A stretch of DNA of 64,000 nt from positions 257,986,187 to 258,050,186 of the forward strand of contig OX422214.1 in assembly GCA_949130495.1 (NCBI GenBank). The letters run 5' to 3'. Under the pieces are notes generated by a model. It was not told the origin of the DNA and ran no database searches. It saw only the letters and a program-made list of their open reading frames with translations. The DNA comes from Sambucus nigra (lineage: Eukaryota > Streptophyta > Magnoliopsida > Dipsacales > Adoxaceae). The position numbers and the translations under genes were made by a program. Of the stretch, positions 10,900-22,640 are shown one piece after another (positions within the stretch are counted from its first letter, which is position 1; each line of letters opens with the position of its first letter).

Positions 10900-12470
10900 A
10901 AGAATCTGGAATGTCTGGTCACAGCAACAATGCCCCTCAAGAAGGGGATATCCAAGAATAGCCTGGCCCTCGCGGGATCAGATATGAAGTTCGACATTCA
11001 AATCAAAGGGCAAGCCCAAAATGACAAGTCTCAGAAGAAAGTCAGGGACCAACGAGGTCCACACAAATCTCCAGGTTGATCGATGCCTATGAGGCAAGGC
11101 TCCAAGAGCAAGGGGAGGCCGCTCGCAAGAAAGAGGCTGAGAATGCTCGCCTTAAAAGGAGATTGGAAAGGATAGAGAAAGAACTCCATCGCAGCACTAG
11201 GTGACGTCCATGCCACACTCCTAGGCCTCATACGAGCAGGTCTCGCAGCTGAGGAAGGTGCCCTAGATACGGATCCAAAGGAAGTGAGAGGCAAGATTCA
11301 GATGATGACTTGCTCGAGCAATAGCGAACCGTTCACCATTACAAGAGCCCATCTCGAGGTGATAAGGATATATAAAATTTGGTCCGAAGAGAAATGGACT
11401 AATACCCAACACATCGGGGTGCCAGATCGAGCAGAGAGCTTGCTTGGCGAGCTATGAGGACCCAGATGAAATCCCCTTTCTCAAGGGAAATAAAAGATAA
11501 GAAGCCCCCAAGAAGTTCGCAATTCTGAGATTAAAGATCTATGATGAAAAGACTTACCTTATCGATCCCATTAGGCAGTACATGCAAGCCATGACTCTCT
11601 GGAACCACCAGGATGAACTAATGTGTCGGATTTTTCCCTCGCGTCTGCATGATGTGGCCCATAAGTGGTTCAAGAGGCTCTTTCACAGGTCCATCAGGAG
11701 CTTTGAGTCCCTGGCCGAGCTCTTCACGGATCACTTCATTACCAGTAACTCCCATCCAAAGAGGATGGATGCTTTGCTAATAATGAAGAAGATGCCTCAG
11801 GAAAGCCTCCAGGACTACGCAAAGAGATACTGGGAGTTGTTCAAGGAGGTTGAAGACTGCTCAAAATAGGTAGCAGTGGCCTCTTTTAAGATTGTCCTAC
11901 CCAGATGTTTCCTTTTGCACCATTCCCTGACAAAGAAGGAGGTCACAACCATTGATGACCTGATGACTCGCATCGAGAAGTACGCCAAAGTTGAGGATGT
12001 GACCCGCCTTAGTGCAGGGGAGAATGGTCGAGCTAAGCTCGCTGCCAAGGGAAACGATAAGGCCGAAAACCAGAAGAAAGGAGGTAATAATGGGGGAAAG
12101 GGTGTCTCCAAGAATGGAGGCAAGAACGATTCTTCGAGAGCATTTCAGGCAGTAAACACTGTCTTTAAAGAACTAATATACAAGATCCTAGAAAATATCA
12201 AAGATGAGACATTTATTAAGTGGCCCAGAAAGATGGAAGGAGATCCCTCAAAGAGAAACAACGTGCTGAGATGCGCTTTTCACAAGGAGGGAGGACATAT
12301 GACTAAGCACTGCAAGGCTCTTAAGTCTCACCTTAAAGAGTTGGCCCAGACTGGGCACCTGAACGAGTTTGTACAGAGTAAGTTGCTACCAACAGAGACA
12401 CAAGGCCTGACAATGTGCTCGAGGATAATGTTGGCCATGAATTTGCAGTGATTAATGGGGCATCCGATCT
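10900..12470 (+). pseudogene. GypC: gag
   Basis: Capsid gene of a Tat-type gypsy element. 11050-11300 is a charged region with broken frames. From about 11510 the Retrotrans_gag core is readable: MTLWNHQDELMCRIFPS, then HKWFKRLFHRSIRSFESLAELF and ESLQDYAKRYWELF (11582-11866). A stop at 11867 breaks the frame. The 11876-12451 segment continues with a Lys/Gly-rich linker and a zinc-finger-like CAFHKEGGHMTKHC phrase near 12270-12320, followed by LKSHLKELAQTGHLNEFV, which matches the C-terminal end of Tat gag proteins. Several stops make it non-functional. Confidence 0.82.
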
Positions 12471-12579
12471 AAACTAGATAAAAGGGAATTCAGTCCGGAT
12501 GGAAGTGAAAAATCTTACAACAGTAATGCAAGCTTTTCAGATCGATACAGTAAAGACTCAGTTAGGAAAGCGTCGATGA

Positions 12580-13130
12580 GCAGATGACGTTGACTATAGC
12601 GAACACATCGTATTCACAGATAAAGATCTGGTGGGGGTAAGAACCCCGCATCCTGATGCTTTGATCATTATACTCAGGATTGCCAAGTATGACGTTGACA
12701 AGTTACTCGTCGACTAGGGAAGCTCATCCGAGGTAATGTATCTCAACCTATTCAGAAAATTGTAGTTAAGCGTTGCCGACTTGAAGGAAGTCACTGTCCC
12801 TCTAGTTAGCAGCGCTGGAAAAGTAACTATTCCATTAGGAAAGATCATGATGCCGGTGAGGGCAAGAATTGTCTCCAAGATGATCGAGTTTCTAGTAGTC
12901 GAAATTGACTCGCCATACCAAGTTATCCTCAACAAAGGGTGGCTACATTCAATGAAGGAAGTCTCCTCTACCTACCATCAGAAACTCAAGTACGTGACTG
13001 AGCGAGGAGTGATGGAGATCCACGGAGATCAAGCGATGGCAAAAAGGTGCTTTATAGCAGCCATCTACCCGAAACTAGAGAAGAATGTCGAGAAGGAAAA
13101 AGATAAGGTCGAGGAGTAAGAAGGTTTGAT
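12580..13130 (+). pseudogene. GypC: aspartic protease
   Basis: Retropepsin-like part of pol. The active-site phrase at 12709-12726 reads V-D-stop-G-S-S (TAG at 12715-12717), then EVMYLNLFRKL. It is followed by the readable stretch 12781-13119: KEVTVPLVSSAGKVTIPLGK, FLVVEIDSPYQVILNKGWLHSMK and STYHQKLKYVT, which is standard Tat protease-RT linker sequence. It is collinear with GypA 2091-2640, including the stop in the active site. Confidence 0.82.
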
Positions 13131-13279
13131 ACCTTCAAAATAGAAGCTAAAGTATGGAAGACCCAGAGTAGAGGAGACCAGGATCCTCCCCTCTGAGAAG
13201 GTCGTTGAAAACCTGGAAGAAATCACAGCCGGTGGTAACAAAAAATACAGGAATTTCTTAATTGGGACATCTCTCACAG

Positions 13280-14170
13280 ATCAATAGAAGAAAGAATTAA
13301 CGGTGCTATTAAGGAGCATCCTAGATGTTTTTTCCTGGGAACCGTACAAGCTTCCTAGAATTGATCCCAGTGTGGTTTGTCATCGGTTGCACATCGACCC
13401 CACTTTCAGGCCTATCACGCAGAAGGCACGACAAGCTGCGCCTGAGAAGGCCAAGGATGTAGAAAAGGAAGTAGAAAAACTATTGGATGCAATATCCATA
13501 CGGAAAGTTCAATTCCCTAAATGGCTGTCCAACCTAGTGGTTCCGAAGAACAATAGAAAATGGAGAGTTTGTATTGATTTCACTAACCTTAACAAGGCAT
13601 GCCCTAAGGACAGTTTCCCCTCCCAAAGATCGACCAATTGGTGGATGCTACATCAACTCATGAGAGAATGAGTTTTCTAGACGCATATTCGGGGTATCAC
13701 CAGATTCCTCTATATGCAACATACCAAGATAAGACCGCATTCATTACCACCGTCGGATTATACTATTATAAAGTTATGCCCTTTGGGCTTAAGAATGCAG
13801 GAGCAACTTACCAGTGACTGGTCACCAAGATGTTCAAAGACCAAATAAGGGATAACATGGAAGTCTACATTGATGATATGCTCGTCAAGAGCAGGCGAAA
13901 ATAGGACCATCTCTCAGACCTATCAAGGACCTTTGAAATTCTTAGAAAATACCGAATGAAACTCAATGCGAGCATGTGTTCTTTCGGTGTCTAGTCGGGA
14001 AAATTCCTCGGATACTTGGTTAGTGAGAGAGGCATTGAGGCCAACCCGGACCAGATCGATGCAATCAACAGGGTACAACCTCCCCGCACGATACGAGACG
14101 TACAGAAGCTCACAGGCATGCTTGTCACTTTGAATCGTTTCATCTCGAAGTCCTCTAAAAAGTGCAAGCC
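13280..14170 (+). pseudogene. GypC: reverse transcriptase
   Basis: Ty3/gypsy reverse transcriptase. 13303-13620 gives LDVFSWEPYKLPRIDPSVVCHRLHID in two parts, then IRKVQFPKWLSNLVVPK and WRVCIDFTNLNKACPKDSFP. A frameshift near 13622 separates this from FLDAYSGYHQI (13674), MPFGLKNAGATYQ (13780) and the catalytic box YIDDM (13867), where both Asp residues are kept. Stops follow in TYQ-stop-L (TGA near 13817) and in FGV-stop-SGKFLGYL (TAG at 13990-13992). Confidence 0.88.
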
Positions 14171-14665
14171 ATTTTTTTAGCTATTGAAAAGAAGCAAAAC
14201 AGTGGAGTGGAACCAAGATTGCTCGAGAGCATTGGAAGATCTCAAGGCTTATCTCAACAAAGCACCCTTGATCGTAATACCTCAAGAAAATGATTCCCTA
14301 TACTTATACCTTGCCGTCTCTTGCCACACCATCAGTTCTACATTGGTGTGCGAAAAAGCAGGAATCCAGCTCCCAGTTTACTATGCTAGCAAGACCTTAT
14401 TGGACGCCGAGCAGTGGTGCCTACCACTGGAAAATCTTGCCTTTGCACTAGTGGTAGCCTAGAGGTAACTAAAGCACTACTTCTATGCTCAGACTATCAT
14501 CGTCCTTACATTACAACCCCTTAAAGTAGTCCTGTAGACAGAGAATCTATCTGGCAGACTATCCAAGTGGTCAGTCGAGCTCAGACGGTTTGACATCCAA
14601 TTTCAACCAAGGAATGCAATCAAGGGGAAGGTCTTCGCTGACTTTATCGTGGAGTTCACAAGCGA
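14171..14665 (+). pseudogene. GypC: RT-linked RNase H region
   Basis: RNase H domain attached to the reverse transcriptase, readable from 14184: VEWNQDCSRALEDLKAYL, then LYLYLAVSCHTISSTLVCE and PVYYASKTLLDAEQWCLPLEKL-like sequence with N in place of K. This degenerate RNase H, lacking a clear catalytic DEDD set, is usual in Tat elements, which carry a second active-type domain just downstream. Stops occur after 14460 in the segment that should read ARKLKHYF. Confidence 0.78.
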
Positions 14666-14671
14666 GCAACC

Positions 14672-15120
14672 TTGCAACCAACTTTAACCCATGGATCAGA
14701 GGGAGGAGTTTGGCGACTGTTCATTGATGGAGTCTCCAAATCAAAGGGGGAAGGAGTAGGAATTGTGCTCGTTACTCCAGAAGATACAATCCTCGAGCAG
14801 GGAATCAGGCTTGGATTTGAAGCCTCCAACAACGAGGCAGAATATAAGGCTTTGATAGCTGGCCTGCAGAAGGCACGGGCATTGGGGGCAAAGCAGCTAT
14901 AGGTGTTCGACAACTCATAATTGGTCTCTAATTGGATAAGTGGAGACTTCAACATAAGAGACGAAAGAATGGCAGCCTACCTCGCCATGGAAAATTAGTT
15001 AATATCCAATTTTGAGGAAGTCAGTGTCCAACAGTTTTCCAGAGGACAGAACAGCCATGCTGACGCCCTAGCAGGCCTAAGTTCAGCAATCGACTCCGAC
15101 TTAAAGAGAATAATACCTAT
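14672..15120 (+). pseudogene. GypC: second (archaeal-type) RNase H
   Basis: A second RNase H domain of RVT_3 type. It reads WRLFIDGVSKSKGEGVGIVL (14708), SNNEAEYKALIAGLQKA (14826) and SRGQNSHADALAGL near 15040. The motif Asp (FIDG), the Glu of NEAEY and the DAL Asp are visible. Two stops fall inside (around 14900 and 14920). The presence of both RNase H domains is the main reason for assigning GypC to the Tat group. Confidence 0.8.
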
Positions 15121-15329
15121 CGACTTCCTCGCCCAACCGAGTATCAGCCAGAGCGATGAGCTACCAGACATGGGAAGTATTCTCCAGATTGAATCAGCAC
15201 CCAGTTGGATGGACCCCCTAAGGGACTATTTGAAAGATGGTACACTACCAGACGATAAGAAGGCCTCTCATTAGATAAGAGTCAAAGCGGATCGCTTTCA
15301 CTTATCTCCTGAGGGCAAACTGTATAAGA

Positions 15330-16445
15330 GATCATTCACCGGCCCTTACCTCTAATGTGTTCACCCAAAGAATGTCGAGCATGTTCTATGTGAGCTTCAC
15401 GAAGGAATCTGTGGGAGCCATATTGGAGGCAGATCGTTAGATTTTCGAGCAATGAAGGAAGGCTACTGGTGGCCATACAAGAAGAGAGATTCTGGGATAT
15501 ATGCTCGCAAGTGCGATAAATGTCAACTACATACTCCTATGGTCCACCAACCTTTCAGTGACCTAAGATCACTTATCATCCCCTGGCCTTTCGCCCAATG
15601 GGGAATGGACATCGTAGGCCCTCTTTCTACCACTGTCGGCAATCGCAAGTATCTGTTGGTCGCGACAGACTACTTCACCAAATGGATCTAGGCAGAGCCG
15701 CTGGCGAACATCAGAAATGCAGATATGGTGAGATTTATATGGAAAAACATAATTACCCGCTTTGGAATCCACAGAACCATCATCACTGCTAACGAAACTC
15801 AGTTCGAGAGTGGCCCCTTCCAAAGTTTCTGTAACAACCCCAGGATTAGGCACCATTTCAGATCTGTGGCATACCCTCAGAGCAACGGAAAAGTTAAGCT
15901 TTCAACAAAATAGTGATTGATGGACTAAAAAAATAATTAGAGCGACCCAAAGGGGCATGGGTGAGCGAGCTGCCACATATTTTGTGTGCTTACCGCACTA
16001 CCCCATGGCGATCAACTTGGGAAACCCCATTCTCACTAACATATGGAATGGAAGAAATTATCCATCTAGAAGTTGGCCTCCCAACCATGAGACCCACCTT
16101 GGTCGACCAGGGCCAGAATGATGCAGCATTACTCGTTGAACTTGACCTAGCTGACGAACGTAGAGAACTAGCCCTAGTAAGACTAGCGAGCTATTAGCAG
16201 TAGCTCTCAAAACACTATAACAAAAAGGTCAATCCAAGGACATTCCAGATTGGGGACTACATCCTAAGGAAAGTTCTTGGAAACGCAGTAAAACCATCTG
16301 ATGGAAAGTTGGGTCCAAACTGGGATGGACCATTCAAGGTGACAAGAGATGACCTACAAGGAGCCTATCACTTAGAAAAGCTGGAGGGCAGAGAGATACC
16401 CCGAGCGTGGAAGGCAGCCAACCTGAAAAAAATTTATTTCTAGTT
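15330..16445 (+). pseudogene. GypC: integrase
   Basis: Integrase with the HHCC zinc region (LHEGICGSHIGGR near 15400, then KCDKCQLH near 15510), core motif 1 GMDIVGPL (15603), motif 2 ITANETQF (15782) and motif 3 NGKVKLSTK (15885). The second catalytic residue region reads AN where the family has DN, and the third has Lys where the family has Glu, so the DDE triad is lost besides the stops (TAG at about 15690). The C-terminal part runs through LPHILCAYRTTPWRSTWETPFSLTYG (15967) to a WEGPFKV-like segment near 16325 and ends with LEGREIPRAWKAANLKK (16380-16435), the normal end of Tat pol. Confidence 0.87.
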
Positions 16446-17060
16446 TTTTCATTTTTTATCGCATTTTTGGAATTGGCAACTCATTTTTTATTGCTTGTGA
16501 TTAATAAAAGATTGTTTGGCAGTGACATTCTATGAAGTGTTAATTTTGTATTATGAACTTTATAACTTGCACACCTTTTCCAAGCGATAGGCACATTACT
16601 CAGTATTCAAAAGAAGGGAATCACCATCCTCAGGTTTTTGTTATGAAACACAAACAACCTCTTAGCATTACCCCTGGCAATATATGAAGCCTTACAGGGG
16701 AACCTTAGGGAGCTCAACCAAATCAAATTGGTCGCCAAATAATGTTTGGTTCAAAAAGACTGATCGGATAGAACATCCAACACCAGGTGTGTCCTCACCA
16801 TTGCCACACTTAGGTATAAGGGAGTGTGACGACACGGCCTAAAAGGTAAAGTGGGGGTAGCATGGTATCTCATAAGCATACTGGACTGGGAGGATACTCA
16901 CACAATAAAACAACTCTACCCACATCAAATCTAGTCGGTTACGAAGAGCCCAAGATAATCAAATGAAGAGTTAATGAAGTAAAAGATACACAACACATGT
17001 TTAGTCGGCAAATCCCCCAAAACATAAATACTTTATTACTTTATTACATTTACAAAATGT
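16446..17060. other. GypC: spacer between pol and antisense gene
   Basis: Non-coding. An AT-rich stretch after the pol stop is followed by a segment (16620-16890) that resembles GypA 22390-22560, for example the AGGGGAACCTTAGGGAGCTC block and the GGTATAAGGGAGTGTGACGAC block. Conservation between two elements of different age suggests shared 3' regulatory or packaging sequence, possibly the polyadenylation region of both convergent genes; this is inference. Confidence 0.5.
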
Positions 17061-17069
17061 TACATTGAA

Positions 17070-19540
17070 TTAAATACTAATGAGGATTAGGCCTGTGATC
17101 AACATAATCAGCCACTTACCTTTTTGTCCGTCATCCGGATGAGGAGCTAATTCTTCCTCAACTTCATTCGCATCTGGCACCAATAACTGCCTGGGGATAG
17201 CATATATAAGGACCCACTGGTCATCCCTCCTGAAAGAATTAGGCCTCAGCTTGGAAGGAGAGATCTCGTGACTATACCAAAGCACTGAATTCCTGGGGAC
17301 CTGCAGCTCCCTGAGGGCACTCAACCATCCCCTAACAAAGGACAGCTCTTTGACCTCTGCCAGTCTTGTCGAAGCATCTGCCCAACCTTGGTTATAACCA
17401 TTATCCCACACTAGTTGAGGTCCTTTCTTAAACAGATGCCTCAACCATATGACATCTCTTTGAATCCCATCAGCTATTATATAAGCTCGACAAACATCTC
17501 CTCGAAGCTCGTCCATCTCCCTAGATGGACCCCCGGAACCTGCACCAGCTCACAAACCAACCGATGAAGAGGAACCTCGCAAAGCCTAAGGAATGGCGCT
17601 CGGTGCTGTACCAGCTTGTAGACCAACCGATAAAGAAGAACCTCACAAAACTTGAGGTGCAATGCTCGGTGCATGCTTCCTGAGCTGCGACACCTCTCTC
17701 CTCAGAATCTCATTCTCCTCTTGAAGAACTTTTTCAACTTGATTAATTTCGGAGGCATCCAAAATTTTAGCTCTCAAAGTGTTCACTTTTTCTTGGACAA
17801 AGGCACCAACTTCTTCCATCTCCTGAAGTCTATCCTTCAGTTTGGCGATGAGCTCAGACTGGTCCTTAAGGATCTTATTCCTCGACCCGAGAGACTTATA
17901 AATCCTAATGAAGGCTTGGCGAACTTGATTGCTCGCATTAGGACCAAGGATCCTTCCCAGTTGAGAGGTAGTGGGTATATACTCATCTACATCGATCAAC
18001 TACAAGCCATACAATCATTAAAGAGTAAAAGGATCAGTATGCAGAAGGGAAAGCATTTTAATTTCATTTAAATAAAGAGTTCCAAGTACATTGTTAATTA
18101 AAAAGAGCAGTACAAAAAAATTAAAAAGTACAAACGAAGTCCTAAGAACAGGCTAGCTGGTAACCTTAGTTTGTTCAGAGGTCACTGGTTTCTTTACCTT
18201 GTCAAAAGCAACAGGAGAAACTCCCTCAGATGGAGCAACTACGATTCCCTGAATAGAGGGGGTATCAGTAGGAATGGTATGAGATGCAAGAACACCACTG
18301 TCAATGGCCGGGGCAGGTGCGTCGTCCCCAACGGGCTTTGGACCTGGATCATGCTCATCAAATAAGGGAGAGTCGATGTCCACTCCAGTAGCCATAAGAG
18401 CCTTGTTCCAACCCTTCTTGAAGTTCAGTCGACTGATGTAGCCTATCTGAACCTCAGCGTCCTCTTACGCAGCAGCCCAACCGGCATTGTACGAGTTATC
18501 CTCCACCGTCTTTACCTTCTCTGCCAGTACCCTATTCTCCTCCACCACAACTAGCTTGCTCATACAGACTAAGTCTTAGGACTACCGCAACTCATTCAAC
18601 TCTTTGACCGCTGCCTCCCTCACCCGATTGGCTTTAGTGAGGGGAAGATCGAAAGACCTTTGAGTATTATTGGCAGTCTCCAAACTGGCCTCTATCTTGG
18701 CACTCTTCCCCTTCAGCTCAGCGTTCTGCATCTCCAAATTAGCATTCCTATTCACCAGCTCATCGCGAGTACGGTAGAGCAAAAATTAATCCTACCTATG
18801 TACTCCTCCCCATAAAAGGGGACCATGAACCTGTCAGACCTTCACCCCTCTGTATGGGGAGGAAATTGACAATTTCTAGTAAGAAAACCCTCTTGCCAGT
18901 AATCCTTATGGGAATCAGGTAGATTTACTACCAATACCTTATCAGGACTCCTGGCCTTGAGGTAAAAAAGACCAGAACTTATTTGCGAGAAATAATAACA
19001 GAAGAATATCTCAGCAAGCCCTAAATTTGTGCCATAGAGTTGGTTTATTCTATGGAAACCATTAAAAATCTTCCGGGCATTTGGCGAACACTGTACGGGG
19101 ACAATATTGAAATAACCAAAGAAATGCAAAAACAAATTGCTTGGAGGAAAAGTGAGACCCCATTGGGACAATAAAATAACATGAATCCAGTGAGCGTCCT
19201 CTATTTCTCTGACATTTTTAGGGACAAGGGCACACTCAATGTCTACCCAATCTGGGATGTTATAATACTTCCTAAATTCAGTTATCTACCTATTGACGAT
19301 TTATTCCATTTACAAAACCTAAATACAAACGCGAATGAATGTCAACATAAAAAGTAAAAAGAAGAGCAAGAAGGACTTACGAAGTGAGAACTTAGCTTGG
19401 GACGATGAAAAATCACAAGCAGAGATGATGAAGAACGGTAAAGTTAGAAGATGAAGACTTGAGAATGAGAAGCACAACAGTGGGATCTTAGAGAAGGTGA
19501 TAAAATGTGAGAAAGCTTGAAACGAAAACAAGGAAACACT
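17070..19540 (-). pseudogene. GypC: antisense gene, 'putative gypsy type transposon' domain protein
   Basis: A gene on the opposite strand to gag-pol, lying between pol and the 3' LTR. From its 5' end (about 19530) it has an N-terminal domain at 19171-18842 with WGLTFPPSNLFLHFFGYFN, VQCSPNARKIFNGFHRINQL and ...FFCYYFSQ, which fits the plant 'putative gypsy type transposon' family (Transposase_28, PF04195) by pattern. Then come two coiled-coil modules: 18782-18380, ending with MATGVDIDSPLFDEHDPGP, and 17999-17070, with ERL-type heptads and then DNGYNQGWADA. Both modules contain a YN(A/Q)GW phrase. Stops and frameshifts break it, and introns are possible. Antisense genes at this position are known in Tat elements such as Grande and Retand; their function is not established. 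Confidence 0.7.
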
Positions 19541-19710
19541 GCTCCAAAGAACTTTTAAACGTTTTCAATCATAGCGCACGGAGCACGGAGCGGGCTACCT
19601 CCTAACTCAGTTTAGAAGAAGCGCTTCAATCTTGGGAAAAGTTGCACAATTTACAAGATAGCCATTAAGACAAATTATTTAAAATTATTGAGCCCAAATT
19701 GTGGCCCAAC

Positions 19711-19725
19711 AACTTTAGGGGCAAT
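19711..19725 (+). promoter_or_regulatory. GypC: polypurine tract
   Basis: ACTTTAGGGGCAAT lies directly before the 3' LTR start at 19726. It is short and interrupted by a C, but its position and the GGGG core fit second-strand priming. GypA has the like-placed TTTGGGGGAAT at 24568-24578. Confidence 0.7.
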
Positions 19726-20139
19726 TGTGGGTACCTCAATTTGTCACCATGGACCTAGATGAGTAGCCCAGTAAAGTCCCAAAGTCTGGGAGCCTCGCAT
19801 CCCTACCAATTCGGTTACGACTCAGTTATGTCCCTAAAATCTCACATGCATATATTCTAGGCTTATGGACTGACGTGGGGGAGTCCAACACCCCCACCCC
19901 CCGAGAACAAACATGTATATAACAAAACCTAAGCCTGGAGCAAAAGGCACGTATTTTATTTCCTGTAAAATACTCCTAGAAGTATAGAGAAATAATTATG
20001 AGAGCACCACCGTGGACGTAGGCATTCTTGCTGAACCACGTAAATACTGGGTCGTGTGATTTGGCATTCTTTCCATTCTTTATTCTCTTTGGTGATTGTC
20101 TTTTCTTATTAATTTGTGTTGAACTTAATTGTCACCACA
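19726..20139 (+). mobile_element. GypC: 3' LTR (414 bp)
   Basis: Starts TGTGGGTACC and ends GTCACCACA, pairing with the 5' LTR at 10432-10845. Scattered single-base differences from the 5' copy show age since insertion. The base after it is the start of a leftover ATATAGTTCAC before Cop2 LTR sequence resumes at about 20151; no 5-bp duplication matching the left flank is visible. Confidence 0.92.
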
Positions 20140-21500
20140 ATATAGTTCACAAAATATTCCAAATTTTTAATTTCTTTCAAAAATTAAATTATCTTCTTCT
20201 AAAAACAACAACTTCAATTCATGTTCAAATATACACAATCCAAATTTAAAAAAAATTAATTCAAGATTAACATGAATTTTGCCAAATTAATAATTCCTAC
20301 TTGAATTAAAGTAAAGTAAAATTTCCTAATTTAAATTATGAACCAAACAACATCATTTTTGTAATTAAACCATTTTTATCTTGTTAAACCTAATCATGCA
20401 TCTATGTGAGAGATTGCAAGATACAAATACACAATCACAATGCCGTGATGTATGAGGAAAACCCACAACGGTAAAAACATCGGACAGTCCAGACTCAAGT
20501 CCACTAAGTTCGAATTTAATACATAGACATGACAAGAAGACTTACTCAACTACCCGACACCCTTGCAAGTCTTGATGCTCTTCATTCCATCCACCTCTTC
20601 CTAGTGACAATGCATGAGTCCACCTACGTCTCGAAATCCACCGATGGGGCAAAGCTACCACCAAACACATGGAGTCAACCGTATGTACAATCACGACCAC
20701 AGAATCCTCCGCAATAAACTATCTTTTTTGGGTGGAGAATGAAACTGGATGCCAAACCAATGATCTCAAAGCATATGCTATGTTGAAACTTAGATCATGT
20801 AAACTATATGGGTGTAAACTTATTTTTGTTTCGGAATTTAATTCATTTTGATTCACACAAACAACGGGACTTTTTGGATGAATGTTTATGCTCTCAAAGC
20901 TTTTGAAAAAGTCTCCAGAAAATGTTTACTCACACACTACTAAAATAGGCAGGAAAAGAAGTAGTGGGAAGTTATACAAAACTACTGGAAAAACTGTCGA
21001 AACTACCTTATCATTTGAACGAGAAAACAGTGTTGTTCTAATGACAAATTGAACGAGAAGACAGTGGCCCCCAAAATGAAAGTTTTTTCGAACGACAAAA
21101 CAAATGATATTTCAGTATAGCCTCGTTATATACCTCGTTTGAACGAACTGGGAATCTTTTTTGAACAAGGTCGTTCAAACGAATTTTCAGAAAACTTTTT
21201 TTCTTAAAAAAATAGAAAAGTCATTTTAAAATATGTTTACACAATAAAGGACACGCAATAAAAAATATCCAAGTCTTAATATAACATGTGCATTCATACT
21301 TGAGAGTTAATTGGAAAGTTGATGACGACAAATGGCACGAACGCGACATATGATATGATCTTCATTAGACTTGGCCACTACATCTTCAACTCAAATGTGA
21401 TAGGCTTGAAAGGTCACAAATTTCTATCTTATGACTCAAATAGTTTTTCTGGAATTAAGTCAGCCTTACAAATTGACTCAATTGGAAATTTGTCCTTACA
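20140..21500 (-). mobile_element. Cop2: 5' LTR, outer fragment
   Basis: The main part of the right-hand LTR, starting on the minus strand at 21500 with TGTAAGGACAAATTTCC. It aligns from end to end with 5500-6870, including the palindromic TTCGAA-type motifs (21000-21190), several of which are mutated here. It is joined to GypC at its left edge. Confidence 0.88.
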
Positions 21501-21505
21501 TCCTC
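21501..21505. repeat. Target-site duplication of Cop2, right copy
   Basis: TCCTC, identical to 5427-5431, immediately after the CCTTACA end of Cop2. Confidence 0.9.
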
Positions 21506-22030
21506 GTTGGAATAAATAAGAGATTAGAAAACTTGAAAGGCACACAGGTCGAGCAAGTCCACACATTCTCTGGGCATTTTGAACTATACCTAGGAGATTA
21601 GCGGGGGAGGCACCATTTGACTTAGATTATAGAATATATGTAATCCTCCAATTGGAAGTTGGTATGTTGATCATTAAAACCTCCTTAGTTGACAAAGACT
21701 TAAATACTGAAGTAATTAGAGCTGAGCTTGACTTAGTCGATGAAAAGAGGGAATTAGATCTTATAAATTTAACCTCTTACCTGCAAAATTTGTCCAACCC
21801 GTATAACAGGGGGGTCAAGGGAAAGAGATTCAAGATTGGAGAATACGTTTGAAAAATATTGTGAGTAGTGCTAAGAAGACTTGAGACACTAAACTCGAGA
21901 TTAACTAGGAAGGTGCATTAAGAGTCATTCGAGAAGACTTGATGGTAGAATACCACTTAGAAATAATGGAGGGTAGAGAGGTTCCCCAAGTATGGAATGT
22001 AACTAATTTGAAGAATTTTTACTTTTGAGT
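21506..22030 (+). pseudogene. GypA: integrase, C-terminal part
   Basis: Continues the integrase interrupted at 5431. After the second TCCTC the reading matches GypC from about 15910 onwards: RLENLKG, a degraded segment equivalent to the LWAYRTTPR region, then LEVGMLIIKTSLVDKDLNTE (21652), ELDLVDEKRELDLINLTSYLQN (21725) and KGKRFKIGEYV (21820). The end of pol is near 22010 (EGREVPQVWNVTNLKN-like). Multiple stops. Confidence 0.8.
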
Positions 22031-22640
22031 CTAAGTTTATTTAGTTCATTTCGATTTGAATTAATTTTTAAACTTTATTTTAGATTTTTTTCATGTATTT
22101 ACATAAGTAAGAATTCATCTCTATGCATTGTTCCAAGTGTCTAGAAAATGAGTATTTAATAAATAAGATCAATTAGTCAAATGAGTTTTCCTTTCGCATA
22201 TTACCAATTACTATGACGATTATCTTCTTTTGAATGTCTACCTTCAAGACTGATTAATTAGTCGATCAGATACCATCTTTGAATATTTTCATATAGACTA
22301 ACTACTTAATCGGACAATAGTCAACTAAAGTTAAAATGTTTTGACTACAAACAAAACATGAACAATGGATCACAACTGTTGAAAGTCCTACTGAGAAACC
22401 CTAGGCCCCCATGACTAGCTAGGTTATAAAAATCCTTATTAGGGAACTACTCCACAAATAGGGGAATTCTATATTTTCTAGCTCTTGGACTAAGGTTTGA
22501 TGTGATGACATCACCTAAAAGGTAAGAACAGATACAACACAATAAAGAGGGAAGTAAAATGAAAAAAATTTCCATTAATACTTAAAGTATTACAAGAAAA
22601 TTATAAAAAAGAAAATACTTTACAGCAAAATGGTAATTAC
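22031..22640. other. GypA: spacer after pol
   Basis: AT-rich non-coding sequence. 22390-22560 shares blocks with GypC 16620-16890 (GAGAAACCCTAGGCCCCCATG, and the AAGGTTTGATGTGATGACATC segment matching the GGGAGTGTGACGACACGGCC region). No gene seen. Confidence 0.5.

Noticed and set aside
11031..12123. Minus-strand open frames in the GypC gag region
   Set aside because: The plus strand has the gag core and zinc-binding tail; the minus frames show no family likeness.
15569..15856. Minus-strand open frame of 95 codons in GypC
   Set aside because: It is the complement of the integrase core, and its sequence mirrors the conserved integrase motifs.
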